Positions 31,776 through 45,071 of a DNA stretch of 64,000 nt are shown here, in pieces. Where the stretch lies: positions 190,092,001 to 190,156,000 of the forward strand of contig JBITNC010000001.1 in NCBI GenBank assembly GCA_050084985.1, written 5' to 3'. The DNA is from Nageia nagi. Its lineage: Eukaryota; Pinophyta. The translations under genes and the position numbers were made by a program. Each line of letters begins with the position of its first letter. The stretch's first letter is position 1. The notes under the pieces were generated by a model. That model was not told where the DNA came from and searched no databases. It saw only the letters and a program-made list of their open reading frames with translations.

Positions 31776-34700
31776 ATATAAAAAAGCTTAACCTAACATA
31801 TAATAGTAAAATGATGATAAATAAGAGCTCTTATGATATCAAATATCTCCATCTTAATAAGCAGTCTTTAAGAGCACCTAGTTTGTGTACATGGTCCTAT
31901 TAAAATAAATATATGATAATCATCTTATGTGATTGTTTCCTCTTTTTATAATTAAGTAAACCTTCAAAATGCATGCCTAGAATCCAACATTAATATTGGG
32001 CCCCTTGCATAATGAAAGATAGAAATAACATGAGATGATACTAATTAAGTAAGTTAATATGATAATCTATTAAGATATATAATGAAAATAACATATATCA
32101 TTATTCATATTAAAACATAACTAATTTAAGATAATGGTATTTAAATTAGGTGTCAACAATATCAATAAAAAGGAAATAAATATTCCTTACTTGGATGTTG
32201 ATTTGTTATGCATAGTTTCATTGTTCATGTTATATACGAAATAAATCAAGATATGAACAAAGGAAAACTAGAAGGAGATACCACAGAAACCACAAATCGT
32301 CTATCCATTAGAAATGGACCATCGTTGGTCCTCCTAGAGAAATACAAGTTGCCATCAATCCTCAAATAGGTCATCATTGGTCTTTTTTTGGAGGAACCAT
32401 AAGTTGTAATAAAGGTTATCACCTTTTAAGCCTGCTGTATCTAATGAGAAATGCTATACAAATGATACCATTACTCTCTTTCGACAATATAATTAACTAT
32501 AGTTTCAAATAATACTTCTCTCCTTTATTAGGTTTTGGAAATATCATAATAGTTCCACCGTACAATCCTCATAATAATATTTTGATCAATTTATCCTTTA
32601 TAAATGTGGATCGTGGAAGCAGATGATGGATTATTGTTGTTATGATTAATCTATATTTAACTTTTTTATATTATAGAAGAAATTTTCATTTCCCTAATCT
32701 AGGTATGATGAGAAGTTCTGTTATAAAAAGAAGATTGAAAATAATTGTAATAGAGTATTAATTAATTAAATTTGCAATATTATGTATAATGAACTATATT
32801 TTTAAATAAGATCTATAAGTAATGATTAGATCTTGAATATTCATCATATGATCAAGGATGGAAGGATTTTAAAAATCTCTTGAGGTCCATAAGATTAGTT
32901 TGAAATGATAGTCATTTGCATTAATGGTAAAAAAAAAAAAAAAATTAATGGGTTGTCCTGATCCTCCTCCCTCCTAGTACTCGACCCATACACCAAGTTC
33001 CATGGAGATGTTCGATGCTTATTGCTCGATGGAGGTGTTCTACGATGATATGAGTCTATAAGATGACATAATGGCTCTTGTATTATGAGATAATAATGAA
33101 TTACCAAGTCATTAATAAGAGATTTGTATTAGCCTTATGATGTATTAATGTCTTTTGTAGTAAGTTTATGAAAGCTTTATCATTATCTTAAATGTTGACA
33201 AATGAAGTTACAAGGTGTATTCAATCTTTTTGTAATTGATTATTAACTTAGAAATGTTTAATGAGAATTAATTTGTATTTATCTCTTGTTAGTATAATGA
33301 ATGGTAAATGAAAAGTAAGTGATTTTGTGTTTGGAAAATGCTAGCATTGTGATTTAATGAGTTTCCTTATGATCAACATTATAATTATTACATGTTATGA
33401 TTAATACTTTAATTAGTAATGATTAAGTAAATAGAAGTAGGTTATTAATCATGATAAATCCAAAAATATTCCAACAACTTATAATCAATCCTAAATTTGA
33501 ACTAAGGTTCTAAATGATAATTTATGATCATTTGGAAAATTTTAGGGACTCTTGGGATCAAAATGGGTACAAATGGGATCCAATGGGACTAAATGGGATT
33601 GTTTGAGATCTTTTAGGGTAAATAAGGAGTTTTTAGATCATAAGGTCAAGATATTTAATGATCATAGTTTAAGGGATAAAACCTAATCTAACTTAGAATT
33701 AGAATCTAGAATAATCCAACCCAAAGGAACCTTTGGAATGAATGTAATAATGTAGGAAAATGGTGGAGAACCTTTACCAAATAAACCTACTCCACTAAAT
33801 GACCAACAAAAAGAATATTCTTTATGTGAAGACCATTTAGCATCACATTACTTTTGTAACAATAGTGGCTATACCTTACCTCACGATTTGCTACTTTACA
33901 TATGTATGAAGACTTTTTAAAAGTAAAACAATATACGTGATACAATGTGTATGGGATAAATAGAATTATGTGACTTCCTAAGCAAGCCTATCATTGATAC
34001 TTTCAATGTACACCTCATGGGTAAAGATGAATAGTGTTAAACCCTAGAACTTGTATTGTGTATGGTGTCTTATACCATCTTCACTATTTGAGAATATTAT
34101 TTTATGGTTAGTAGGCCATGGTTGGTTCTTTTTCTCAACATATTTAATAATAAATTAGACTAAACAACCACTCAAATATATTTTTTAATATCCATGGCTC
34201 TCCAAGTTATGGGTACAGAGATACCAAACCACATGGTGGACCTAGCTGATAGTTATGAGCAGGCTAGTGACTCATATCCTTCGATAGGTGAGTCAGGTGG
34301 GGATAGCAATTAGAAAAACTACTACTACCGGGTGAGGGTATCTAGTAGCCATATCACTTATAGTTAGAAGATGATGGTACAATGATTGTTCCATAGGCAA
34401 CATTACCCACCCATATGGAAGCTTACTTAGGATAAGCTATCTGCTCTTATGATATAGAGTTATCATCAAGTGATGATGCTAACTTAGTGGAAGTGTGATC
34501 TCTCGGGTGGTATGGGCCTTGAGTAGAAAAACACTACACCATGACCATAATGCCTATTGCACACAAGATATGAAATAAGAATGGTGAGGTTACTTTTGAG
34601 GTTTCTTTTCAATAGGGTGAGTGTTAAGGAGTGAACACTAGAAAATTTTATCAGGGTTTGTTATCTCAGGTTCTTTACTAATCTTGCCATGTGAGTGTTG

Positions 34701-34839
34701 AACTATCTAACAGCAATATTAAACTCATGTGTGATCGTTAGTTCATTCCTAGATCGTTTGAGTGTTCCATTTATAATAATAAATTTAGGTCTAAAATTTA
34801 GGGATTTGGTTGATGGAAATAAGTGGATACATTACATCA
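31638..34839. other. AT-rich stretch, no gene recognised
   Basis: Contains an AT dinucleotide microsatellite (31747-31772), a poly(A) run near 32930-32943, and a short cluster of aatggga units near 33562-33600. A 62-aa frame and others are chance. 34200-34640 has a few runs of better base composition, but nothing I recognise. Confidence 0.4.
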
Positions 34840-35900
34840 TTGGATATCTTTAAGCCTTAATATTGAATTATGAAGCTTTGAGAAGGTTCATTCAACTTGA
34901 AAGGTACATTTTCAAAAACATTTGGATCTTTTATTTCAAGTTAAAGTTCATTCTCGATTTACTTTTGATTTTGAGAGTGGAATAAGGGTTATTTAGAGAG
35001 TCTGATTCCATCTAGGCTAAATGTTGGTGTTTTGGGAACTTATTCTTAGCTCATTAAGCATTTTAAGGTCCTTTAAGAAGGATGTTGGCATGTTGAGAAG
35101 GTTTTTATGCCTAAATATGTATTTTGAGATCATTTGAGGCTAGATGTTGCATTTCTGGGTCACTATAGGATAGACATTACATCATTGAGGGCATTTTTAA
35201 GCTTAACTCTAGATTTTGAGCTCTCTAGGAGGTAAATGTTTATAATTTGATTACTTTTGGGAGGTTGGTTATGTATTTTGAGGCCAACTAAAGGAGGACA
35301 TTGGCTAACTAGAAGAATTTTGAGACTTTTGTTGCGTTTCAATGAAATTTCTTGGTGGACATTGGTACACTAAAGGAGTTTTGAGGTCCATATTACTTTT
35401 TGAGACCATTTAAGGCCAAAAATTAGCTTATTGAAGTTATTTTAGAGGATATCTCAGCAATTTGATGGTTCTCTAGGCCATATGATGAGTTATTGGGAGG
35501 TTTTTCAAAACCTTTACTACATTTTAAAGATACCTAAAGTGGAACATTGGCTTATAGAGGCCAATTGGGTGTTTTAGCTACATCACTAGTGTCATTACTT
35601 GTAAGTATTAACTCATTTTCATCATGGAAAATAAGTATTAATAAATTTATAGGGTCTTTTGGACATATTGGCCACTATTTTTTGATAAACTTGAAGCCAC
35701 AAGTCATTGGAAGGAGAATGTTGGAAAACAAGGGAGTCAATTTTCTATTATTTACAAAATTTCATGGTGATATCTGCACCATGGAGGCCTAAGAAGGAGA
35801 TATTGGTATTATTTTGCAATTGTGATCAGAATTTGAGGTTGGAAGTGAGACATTGGGATTATAGAAATCTCTTTCTATTATGAGCTTGGAAAAACTCATC
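34840..35900 (+). repeat. Degenerate tandem array, ~61-62 bp period
   Basis: The anchor (g)a(c/t)(a/g)ttgg recurs at about 35021, 35082, 35144, then 35174, 35235, 35297, 35358, 35420, 35482 and 35543, mostly 61 or 62 bp apart, with a half-step once. Each unit also carries ttttgagg(t/c)c. Looser copies continue to about 35900. It lies left of the G primer site, so it is probably inside that element's 5' LTR. Confidence 0.6.
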
Positions 35901-36059
35901 CCTTAAGGTATCTTGGCCAAATTTTGAAATTTGGAACTTGCTTTGCATCATTTAGCTTATGTGTGTGGATGTTGAGCTTTAAGTAGAGATATTCAATTCA
36001 AAGTTTGTTCTTTAGGCCCATAACCCATAGGTTCAAAATTTTATCATCTCATTCCATCA

Positions 36060-36070
36060 TGGTAAGAGCA
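36060..36070 (+). other. Probable primer site of element G
   Basis: tggtaagagca, close to the initiator-Met site TGGTATCAGAGC with two bases missing and followed by aaattccagg. It suggests the 5' LTR of G ends near 36058. Confidence 0.4.
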
Positions 36071-36365
36071 AAATTCCAGGTTTGAGTAGTTTGAGTATTT
36101 CATATTTTTATTTTTTTTAATAGGAGAAATAAGGAGAAAAGATAAAAATATTTTATTTTTCCTCAAGAGTAATAAGGGAAGTTTAATCTCTTCTATAATA
36201 TTTTCTATACTAGAAAACAACATTGAGTTTCAGGCCAAGTATTTATAGTTCATGCCCCCTAATATATACAAGTAATATAAATATAGGAAAAAAGGCAAAA
36301 TTTCAAAATGAATAAATAAAAGTTAGATGATTTAATCACTCTCTTAACTAATATGATGATATAGA

Positions 36366-37800
36366 TGAATGCATCAAACCAAGGGACCCTTATTGATAAT
36401 GAAGCATCATCAAGACATACTTCATCCCTTCAAATTATAGAGTCACTTTTTACCCCCAATTAGATTCAAGGAAATGAGCAAGAAGAAGCAAGCATGTATG
36501 AGGTGCTTTAAGATTATATGGACAAGCCCAAAACATTTATAATAATTGTACTTTTCCACACATACTATACCAAAAGATAGAAAAGTTAGAAGTCCCAAAA
36601 ATCATCATATGATAAGAAGCCTAAGGTGCCCTTGCCTACTTTTGATGGGAGTGATAAAATTTTTGCAAGGGTTTGGTTGCAAAAATTACAAACTTACTTC
36701 TCTCTCCATCCCATGAGTGAAGAAGAGGGAATTAAAATTGCAATCATGTATTTATATGGAATAGCTTATTAATGGTGGCACAATGGTGTTACTACAATTA
36801 GATAAGGGAAGATCAGAACCTTCAAATACTTTAGATAAAGGGTACTTGATAGGTTTGAACACAAGCATATAGAGGAATACTTTAAGGAGTTGGAGTTGGT
36901 GATGCCTCAACACACAACTACTATGGATGCATACATTAAGGAATTTCAAAGGATTGTACTATCTATCCCTAATATGAAAGATGGAATGTTAGCATATCTC
37001 TTCATGGATGGGTTACAAGAACCAATTAGATCAACAGTATAAGCTATGGAGTTTTTACTATGAATCCTACTATAGGAATATAGAAAACAAGTGAAAATAA
37101 GGAATCAATAAGAAGCAAACGTCCATCATCTATTCAAATACTAGTAAATGGATTAGACTATGTTACCCAAGAGGCATTAAGGAAGCAAAAGTTTTATTTT
37201 ACTTGTCGAAACCCCTAGGAGAGAGGACGTAGGTGTAATAAAAAGGCTCAACACATGTACTTGGAGGTATGTGAAATGGAATAAGACTTATACAAAGAAA
37301 TGAACACCCTCCAACATGAAGTAGGAGTTTAATACATTGGAGGGGCATTAGCTACACTAAAAGGACCTTCATAGTTTGTAACCATTAAGGTATAAAGACT
37401 TGTGAATAATAGAAAAGTTGTGGTACTCATAGATGGAGGAGCTACTCATAATTTCATAAATGAATAATTTGTCAAAAATAAGGAATTCAAAACAAACAAT
37501 TCTCCAAATTTGATGTAGCAATTAGAAATGGTAGCACAACTACGAGCCACAAGTTAGTGGAAAATGTTAAAGTTAAGTTTGGAGATTATGCATTCACTAG
37601 TGACTTCTACATTCTTCCCCTTGGAGGATTACCACACATAATACTTTGTGTACAATGCTTGTATATACTAGAAGAAGTAGTTTCCAACTATAAAATATTG
37701 GAGATGAAGTTTAAAATGGATGGCAAAGAGGTAGTACTTCATGGCATGAAGGAACTAGGAGAAGCAAGTATCAAGTTCCATATGATAAAAGTTGTTTAAA
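36366..37800 (+). pseudogene. gag: Element G gag-protease (broken)
   Basis: Gag: PKVPLPTFDGSDKIFARVW, YFSLHPMSEEEGIKIA, WWHNGV, then VLSIPNMKDGMLAYLFMDG. A knuckle near 37195-37235 reads YFTCRNP.ERGRRC. Protease near 37425-37465 reads VVLIDGGATHNFIN, with the catalytic Asp kept. Then an open piece (37557-37799) matches the C-half of the protease region (FYILPLGGLPHIILCVQCLY). Stops interrupt in several places. Just beyond, near 37870-37905, KLLEGKKFGEGGL looks like the usual pol C-terminus, implying RT and integrase were deleted. Confidence 0.65.
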
Positions 37801-37892
37801 AGAAGAACACACTACTTGAAGATTTTTTGGATCAGCAAAGAATATGTGGTTGCAGTAGTGGATTTTTCAAATTGCTTGAGGGAAAGAAATTT

Positions 37893-37906
37893 GGGGAGGG
37901 TGGACT
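37893..37906 (+). other. Polypurine tract of element G
   Basis: ggggagggtggact directly before a TGTAATGTCC LTR start. Confidence 0.55.
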
Positions 37907-39406
37907 TGTAATGTCCTTATTTTTTAGGTATTTTTTCCATTTCACCTCTGATAAATGGGAACATTAATTTCAAAGAGTTTTAGGCTATTTTTATATAATT
38001 TGGAAAAAATGATGTAAATTCCACTTAGTAACTTAATAAAGCTCTAATTATGTAACAAATGACTCTTTTATTTATTTATTTATTCTATTTTTATTTAGTT
38101 ATTTTCCAAAATGCTAATAAATGTTGTATTTGTGATACCAAAGTAATTATAATTGTAAATATAATATTAGTCTCATTAAATGAAGCATTACATATTTTAG
38201 CCTTGATGATTGTAATATTGGCATTAAATGTATCTCTAGTCATTAGTACTCCCCTCTTCGAGGTAAAGCATCCCCCTAGGTGATTGCATTGACTATGAGG
38301 ATATTTGGAGCTCCAAGAATGGACCCAACACTTTGATCTAGATGTTGTCAATCTCAAGATAAGTAGATGGCTCTAGAGCATGGACATTGTGAATGGGAGC
38401 ATCCCAAGATTCTAAGTTGGCCTTCCTAAGTATATGGACCTATGGTATTGATCATAAGGTGCTTTTTTATCACCCCCTCTTGTACGTTGGCTTTCCTAGC
38501 CCTTGGATGTAATTTCACTTATCCCAATGCTCCCCATACTGGATGTTGCATACATGAGCACATAGATCACATCTCTCCAACATTAGATCATCCCAATGTA
38601 ATATTAGAAGATGATCATAGTCATTATGAGATATGCTGAATTTGATTGTAAAATTTTTATTTTGGATTAAGTAGAGACTCTATCTTACCCACTTATGGGT
38701 GGCCTACATTTGAGGTATCAAGGGGAGAGGAGGATACCTAATAACTTAATATAGACATATTGAGAGGATTGAGAGGAACATTGTTGGTTCCATCACATTT
38801 TCTATAGAGGATACCTAGTCTTTCCTCACTACTTCTAGGATTGGTGAGGACCTAGAGCCATTCGAAAGAACCCTATAGGAGATAGTCCTAGTACAAACTT
38901 TGTAGGTTGAAAAAATATTGCAATTGTGCTTTACCATTGCTTTATCAACACAATTACTTTTTATTATCAAAATCTTGCTATTTAGCTCCCTATTCTTGGA
39001 CATTAGATTTAAAGTGTAATTTGCATTGTTGAATTTTTATTTTTGCTTCCTATTTACAATGTTAGATTATTGGGGATATTTTGCATGTTTAGACTCATAT
39101 TTTGCATTCCTATTTGGACATTGGATTTGTGGATTAATTTTGCATTATTGAGTTACTACTTTTCTCCTTGGTTGAAATGTTGGAAGAATGGAGGAATTGC
39201 ATGATTGAATATTTTGGTTTGTTGATCATAGCTGGATGTTATATTAGGAGGCATTTTTGTAAGTTAAAATTCATCTTTGGGCTTTTTAGAAAATGTTGGT
39301 TTATTTGGTGCATTTTGAGCTTATTTATATTAGTTTGAAAGCTATAAGCTAAGCATCATTATCCTAGGGCATGTTTGAAGAGTGAACTTAGAAATAACTC
39401 ATCACA
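37907..39406 (+). repeat. Element G 3' LTR (right edge tentative)
   Basis: Begins TGTAATGTCC after the polypurine tract, a start I have seen described for plant gypsy LTRs. It contains (ttta)n near 38068-38084 and the 59-bp array. The right edge is set just before copia coding begins at 39416. I could not align it reliably with a 5' LTR. Confidence 0.4.
38940..39360 (+). repeat. Tandem array, 59-bp period, about seven units
   Basis: The anchor a(c/t)(a/g)ttaga or a(c/t)(a/g)ttgga starts at 39000, 39059, 39118, 39177, 39236 and 39293: four exact 59-bp steps then 57. Each unit holds ttttgcat(t)attgag-like sequence. It shares the ggacattgg and ttttg core with the array at 34840-35900. Confidence 0.75.
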
Positions 39407-39415
39407 CTTGCATAA

Positions 39416-41172
39416 AGAAAAATTATAGGATAAGGAAGAAGAGATCAAGTATGTCACTCTTGATGATATTGGTGATCAAAGTGAATGCAAGTTTTAAGAT
39501 GGAATTCAATAAAAAGAGCCCCAAACTCTACCACCTATTGTTAGAAGATTCATAAGATTAAGTAAACCACTTGAGATATTTTCCCCTACTCTTCATTATG
39601 TGTTATATATATATAATCTAGTGAACTAAAATATTATGATGAGGCTACATAGATGAGTACACGAAAAAAGTGGTAGCTTTCTATGAATGAAGAGAGGGAT
39701 TCTCTTATCCACAACCAAAATTAGGATTTGGTTGAGCTACCTAAAGGTAAAAAGGATTTAAATAATAAGTGAGTATACAATTTTAAGTATAATATGGTAG
39801 GATAAAATATATGCAAAGCAAGGCTTGCAATCAAGGAGTTTCCTCAAAAGAAAGGTATAGAATTTTATGAGATCTTTTCATCAATTATTAAAATGACCTC
39901 CATAAGAATTATTGAGTATAATGGTTGTAGAAAATTTATTTCTTTAATAATTATATATTAAGATTAATTTCCTTCATGGGGATATATAGGGAGAGATCTA
40001 CATGCACCAACCATAAGGTTTTGAGGTCAAGGGTAAGAAGTATTATGTGTGTAGAGTAAAAAAGAGCTTGTATGGCCTTAAACAAGCTCCAAGATAATGG
40101 TATTTTAATTTTGATTTATTTATGGGTAATTAAAGGTTTATGAGGTAATAATCTCACCATCATATTTATTTCAAGAATTATAATAATAGAAACTATGTTA
40201 TCTTGCTTTTGTATGTAGATGACATGTTGGTTGTAGGTTCATGCATGGAAGATATTATTGAGTTAAAGGAGAACTTGACAACACTTTTTTCATGAAGGAT
40301 TTGGATGAGACCAAAAAACTTCTTGGCATTAGGATCACAATAAATAAGGAGAAACATATGTTATAATTATATCAAGAAGATCACATTAAGAAGGTGTTAA
40401 ACTAGTTCAACATGAAGGATGCAAAGGAGGTTACTACATCCTTAGAAAATCACTTCAAACTCATCAAATATTTATGTACCAAGATACAAAAGGAACAATT
40501 GTACATGAATAAGGTTTCTTATTCTTCAAAATGTGGGAGTTTGATGTATTTTATGGCTTATACAAGACCAAAAATAGCACAAGTAGTGGGAGTTATAAGT
40601 AAATTTATAATCAATCATAGAAAGAATCATTATAAAGCAATTGAATGGATTTGTGAGCATTTGATAGGTACTTAAAATTACTCTTTGAATTTTGGAGGTT
40701 CTAATATTTTCTTGAAATGATCTATGTGGAATTAGATATGGTAGGATATATTGATGGCAAAAGAAGCACTATGGGGTATGTCTTTAGCATAGGTGGATTA
40801 ATGATTAGTTGGATCTCCAAACTACAAGTAGTGTCCCTTTCAACCATTGAAGCGAAGTATATTTCTACTACTAAATCTATCAAGGATATTATTTGGTTGC
40901 AAATATTATTTAAGGAGTTAGGAAAGGATCAAGTAGAGCTAGAATATGGAGTGAAAACCGAAGTTCTATTCACCTCATTAAAAAATAAACCTTTCATTCA
41001 AGAACCAAACATATAAAGCTTAGATATTACTTTATACATTCAGTAATGGAGGATGGATATTTAAAGTTGGATAAAATACATACATTCCAAAACTGTGTTG
41101 ATATGTTTACAAAAGTTGTAATTAGATATAAGTTGAGTTATTTCTCAATTTCTATTGGTCTTAAGGAATAAT
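39416..41172 (+). pseudogene. pol: Copia pol: RT and RNase H (broken)
   Basis: Reads EEIKYVTLDDIGDQS, then LSMNEERDSLIHN, DLVELPKGKKDLNNK and KMTSIRIIEY (RT fingers). The active site is LLLYVDDMLVVG at about 40203-40238. Open piece 40412-40675 follows (NMKDAKEVTTSL, CGSLMYFMAYTRPKIA). Open piece 40717-41016 has the RNase H motifs VGYIDGKRSTMGYVFSIGG and LSTIEAKYISTT. The tail ADMFTKV-like piece near 41095-41120 is typical. Several stops and frameshifts. Confidence 0.8.
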
Positions 41173-41243
41173 AGATCATGATGAGAAGTTTTTAGTACCT
41201 TATTTTAGTGTGTTGCAATGGGATTAGTCTCCAAGTTAGAGAT

Positions 41244-41976
41244 TATTAGTAATGGAGGCTAATTTATTAGCTAAGTAGAAGAACTTCACTCTTTGTTTCT
41301 TAATCAACATGCATAGGTCGATCTATAAGGCCAATTGGGCTAGTGGAGATCGATCAGCATAGTCACACATCTCATCATATTCTCTACTCGGTCAGATAGT
41401 TGACTTGTTGCAAGTAAATTTATCTATATTTATGTTGCAGATACAACTAAACTTGATGGATTAGATCAACAAACTAAGAATTATATGATGCAAGCTTAAT
41501 ATGATCTAGATACATGTTATCTTTATTTTTCTCATGTAAACTCACTCTTGCTTTATTCCATATTTAGAATTGATATTTCCCTTTGAATGGAGAACTTATT
41601 GCATGGATTTCTACTCTATTTAGGCTTAAAAATAGGAGTGTAATTATTTATTATAAATCTAGGGGATGTATTGTAATTATATAGGAGATGAATAGTGTTT
41701 GAGAGAGAGATTGAGTTTGGTATTGAGAGGATTCCTTTTGAACCAAAGAGAAGATTATAAAAAGAGTTATTTATTGTACATGTTAGTTTTTTGGAGCTGA
41801 TTACAATAAAGGATTGAAAACTTCTCCATGGGTGTAACCTACATTGGATGAACCACATTAAAGCTTGTCTCATCTCTTGTGTGAATGATTTGATTACTTG
41901 TTTATTTTCTAATTTATTTTGGAAACTTGTGGAGTTTTAATGACTCTACTATACTTTTATACAATGTATCCTAACA
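41244..41976 (+). repeat. Copia 3' LTR (733 bp)
   Basis: Starts TATTAG (a decayed TGTTAG) right after aagttagaga, and ends CTAACA, the inverted copy of that start. No second copy in the window. Confidence 0.65.
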
Positions 41977-42639
41977 ATTAGTAATTTCTTAAGATCATAT
42001 TTTTCCTAAAATGGCTTACCAATGCTTTCTTATCAAATTATACAAAATGGTACATTTCACAAAAATATTCTTATGTTACATAATATATCCTACATGTATA
42101 TCATGCTTTATGATTTCATTCTTTACTTTATGTACCATATTACTAATGTGTTTGATAGGAATAGTATTATATTCTATCTTTTGTATCACACTTTATGCTA
42201 TATTAGGTCATCATGAAATGCATACAAAAAGTCCCAAAGAAAAATATCTTTCACAAGTAATGTACTTGAAAGTCTTGAAAAGGTTAATGATATCATTGAT
42301 ATGCATTCTAAAAATGCAATTCCAAGTTCTTATGGTGATACTAAAAATGATCAAACTAATAGCATTTCTAATAATGATATTGCCTTGGATTCTAATATTA
42401 TTCTAAATTATGATGCTCCTATTATTCATATTGTTACCAATGATAATATTCTTATTACTAATATTGTTGAAAATATTTTTGTCAAGAATAATACTTATAT
42501 TAAGACCAATGATTCAATTAATATTGATAGAAATACTATCTAAAGAGGTTAAGAATAATTTATTGAAATCCAAATATATCCTATAAATATGTTTCATGAT
42601 AGTCTTAATAGTATTGAAAGAGATCTTATTAAAAGGGTC
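41977..42639. other. AT-rich stretch with non-specific open frames
   Basis: Open frames at 42011-42406 and 42301-42543 are rich in Ile, Asn and Leu and match no family I know. The second (MHSKNAIPSSYGD...) may be linker sequence before the gag remnant that follows. Confidence 0.3.
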
Positions 42640-42870
42640 AAATGAAATGAATTGAAAGTCATGAAAAGAAATCATCTTGGTATAACCCTAATGAATGTTG
42701 TCAATATCATTTAGTAAAAGGTCATTGTACCAATAGTTTTCATGCTTTAAAACAAAAATTATGTGCATTGGTATAAATTGGAAAACTTACATCTATTGAT
42801 GGTATTTTCTATGATGATCCCACTTCCAATAATAATAGTTATTTTCCATATAAGAAAAAGTAAATATTAG
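42640..42870 (+). pseudogene. gag: Ty3/gypsy gag C-terminal remnant
   Basis: Reads KSHEKKSSWYNPNECCQYH, VKGHCTNSFHALKQKL and, after a stop, GKLTSIDG. This is the single zinc-binding motif at the end of Tat-type Gag, with the last Cys changed. A lone fragment. Confidence 0.5.
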
Positions 42871-45071
42871 CAATGATACATTTGTATGCTTCAAGGGAAC
42901 TACTAATGTTTATAATAATACTAATGATACTATTGAGATTATTTAAGATATTAATTATATTACATATTTACTAATCAAAAGCATGGAAGATACAAAGGAA
43001 TTTATGCACTTAAAATCACAATATACCCAATAATAGTTTTTAGTATCCTTGCTAATATCAAGAAGAATTATACAAAATTGATTAAAAAGATGCATGATCT
43101 CATAATAAAGCAAACATTTGATAAATGGAAGTTTGATTTAACATTTAATTTTTATTGCTATTTACATTTCATGTAGGATATGCATACATATCATATAGTA
43201 TAGAATTGAATTCACAAAAAAAAAAAAAATAATAATCACATTTCCTTTGTTGATTAGGGTTGTAATTAACCTTCATCTTTTTATGTCTTCTTGGTCAAGT
43301 TTGTCTAATTTTATCCAAATTTGTTAAAGGTTTTCATATGTTTTCAAAGGCCTATAATTTATCTCACTACTAAAAACTAGAATATTAGTTAATAAGTGAA
43401 AAAAATTAGCTTGGAAAAGTTAGATCAATATGACAATCCTACAGGGTAAAAATTGACATATTTTTACAAACTTAGCTCAGTGCTGCTAATAGTAATGCTA
43501 TAGTTGGCATGCATAATTAAATATAATTATCTATTTGGATAGAACTCAAAGAGTTATGTAATTTCAAAAAAAATGGTCTCAAAATTCCTTTGGTTCAAAA
43601 GATGTAATAATTTCAAGTTTAAGGTTTTGAAAGGTGATACAAGAAAAAAAATGAATTGTTTAATCTCCTACATCAATCATTATTGCTTAAAAAGTGATCA
43701 AATATATTATTTAAATTAAATTTTATCATATTTTCTCTTCAAATAAAAAATAATCATGCTAATATGATATATTTAGCAAAAGATATGCTTCTTGGAAGTT
43801 GATAGGTTTTTTACAATGATAGGTTTGCAAGAATTGGACAAAGCATGAACCAAGAGGATCAAAATCATGAAAAGAGAAAATCAAAAGGAAAAATATGAAG
43901 AAAAATATGATATTATATTCATGCATATTTTTTGATTATTATTTCTCATATTTGTGTGCAATTCTATTTTTTTTAAAAAAGATATATGCAAAATTACCCA
44001 AAGTTGTCATGAAAATTGCAAGAAAGCCAAAAGTGCAATTTTTTGTTCCAAATTACCAATATCAATGAAAATTAGGTATGAATATAAATTTATAAGATAT
44101 GCATAATTATTTATAATTTTTATTTTCATATACACTTACTCGTGACAAACTTATAAAGTTCTCATTAAATAGGGGCATAATTTCTCAATTGGGGGGTAAC
44201 TAAGTTGCCCATATGAATCAGTTTTTGAATCCATTTGGGTATTATATTCAATTTTTAGGCTTAGTATAAAATTTTTAATTAAAAAATTTTTTTTGAGTCA
44301 AAGGATAAATTGGTAAAAAAATTCAAGATCCAAATATCCAACTCCCCTAGCATCAGTGCTCTCGATAGCATTAGTAGTAGGGTTTAAGGTTATAAATTAA
44401 GAAAATATTAAAAATTTAGAATAATAATCACTTATGTGTTCAATTAATTAATTTATTAAGGATCAAATTAAATATTTCATAGCATTGAAACTAGGGGCAT
44501 ATGATCATATCTTTGTGCATGCAATCAAGAATTCAAAAGGTTGAAATATTTAACTCCCTTATTTCCTAGTTATGATTTCCATGCTTCATATGCACAATGA
44601 TATATTATATCTTCTCTATATGCATACATTATTTTATATGTTCGCATGCTCTTATGATCTATGAAGTTAAAAATATTCTTAACATTCACAAGGTCACAAA
44701 TTCTTAAATTTCAAAAGTTCATAAATTCTCAAGAGTTACAATGTTTTCAAGTGCAAAGGTTCACATATCCATAAGATTCATAAACATTCCCATCATTCCA
44801 AATTATTATATCTTCACATACTCACATGATTATATCTTAAATTATTTCATGATCATCATCACATGCTTTACATGATTCTATTTTCACATGATCTCATGAT
44901 TACATAATTTTCAAAGTTCTCATATCTCCATATGCTCAAAAGGCTCATAAATTCAAAGGTACCTTATGTTTATATGATTACAATTATCATAAATAAAAAT
45001 TATATCATAATATCAATGCATACTAGCATCATCATTGCTAGCAGCGCTAGCACTAATAAATTCATAGATAA
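42871..45071. other. AT-rich stretch, no gene recognised
   Basis: Contains a poly(A) run near 43218-43231 and short palindrome-rich spots (gctagcagcgctagc near 45037). Repeated agtgct...gcta motifs at 43480, 44360 and 45030 hint at old LTR pieces. No coding motif seen. Confidence 0.35.

Larger units (their letters stand above)
36060..37906 (+). mobile_element. Element G: Ty3/gypsy derivative with gag and protease only
   Basis: Internal part of a deletion derivative: gag and protease are followed directly by the last residues of pol and the polypurine tract, with no RT, RNase H or integrase between. Flanked by repeat arrays left and right that probably belong to its LTRs. Confidence 0.6.
39416..41976 (+). 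mobile_element. Ty1/copia 3' half: RT, RNase H and 3' LTR
   Basis: Plus-strand copia fragment lacking gag, protease and integrase. It begins in the acidic integrase-RT connection, abruptly next to element G, so G or a deletion removed the 5' half. It ends in an LTR at 41244-41976. Confidence 0.75.

Noticed and set aside
42011-42406. 131-codon hydrophobic frame, possible membrane protein
   Set aside because: Composition follows the AT-rich DNA, overlaps other equally long frames, and no start context or homology is evident.
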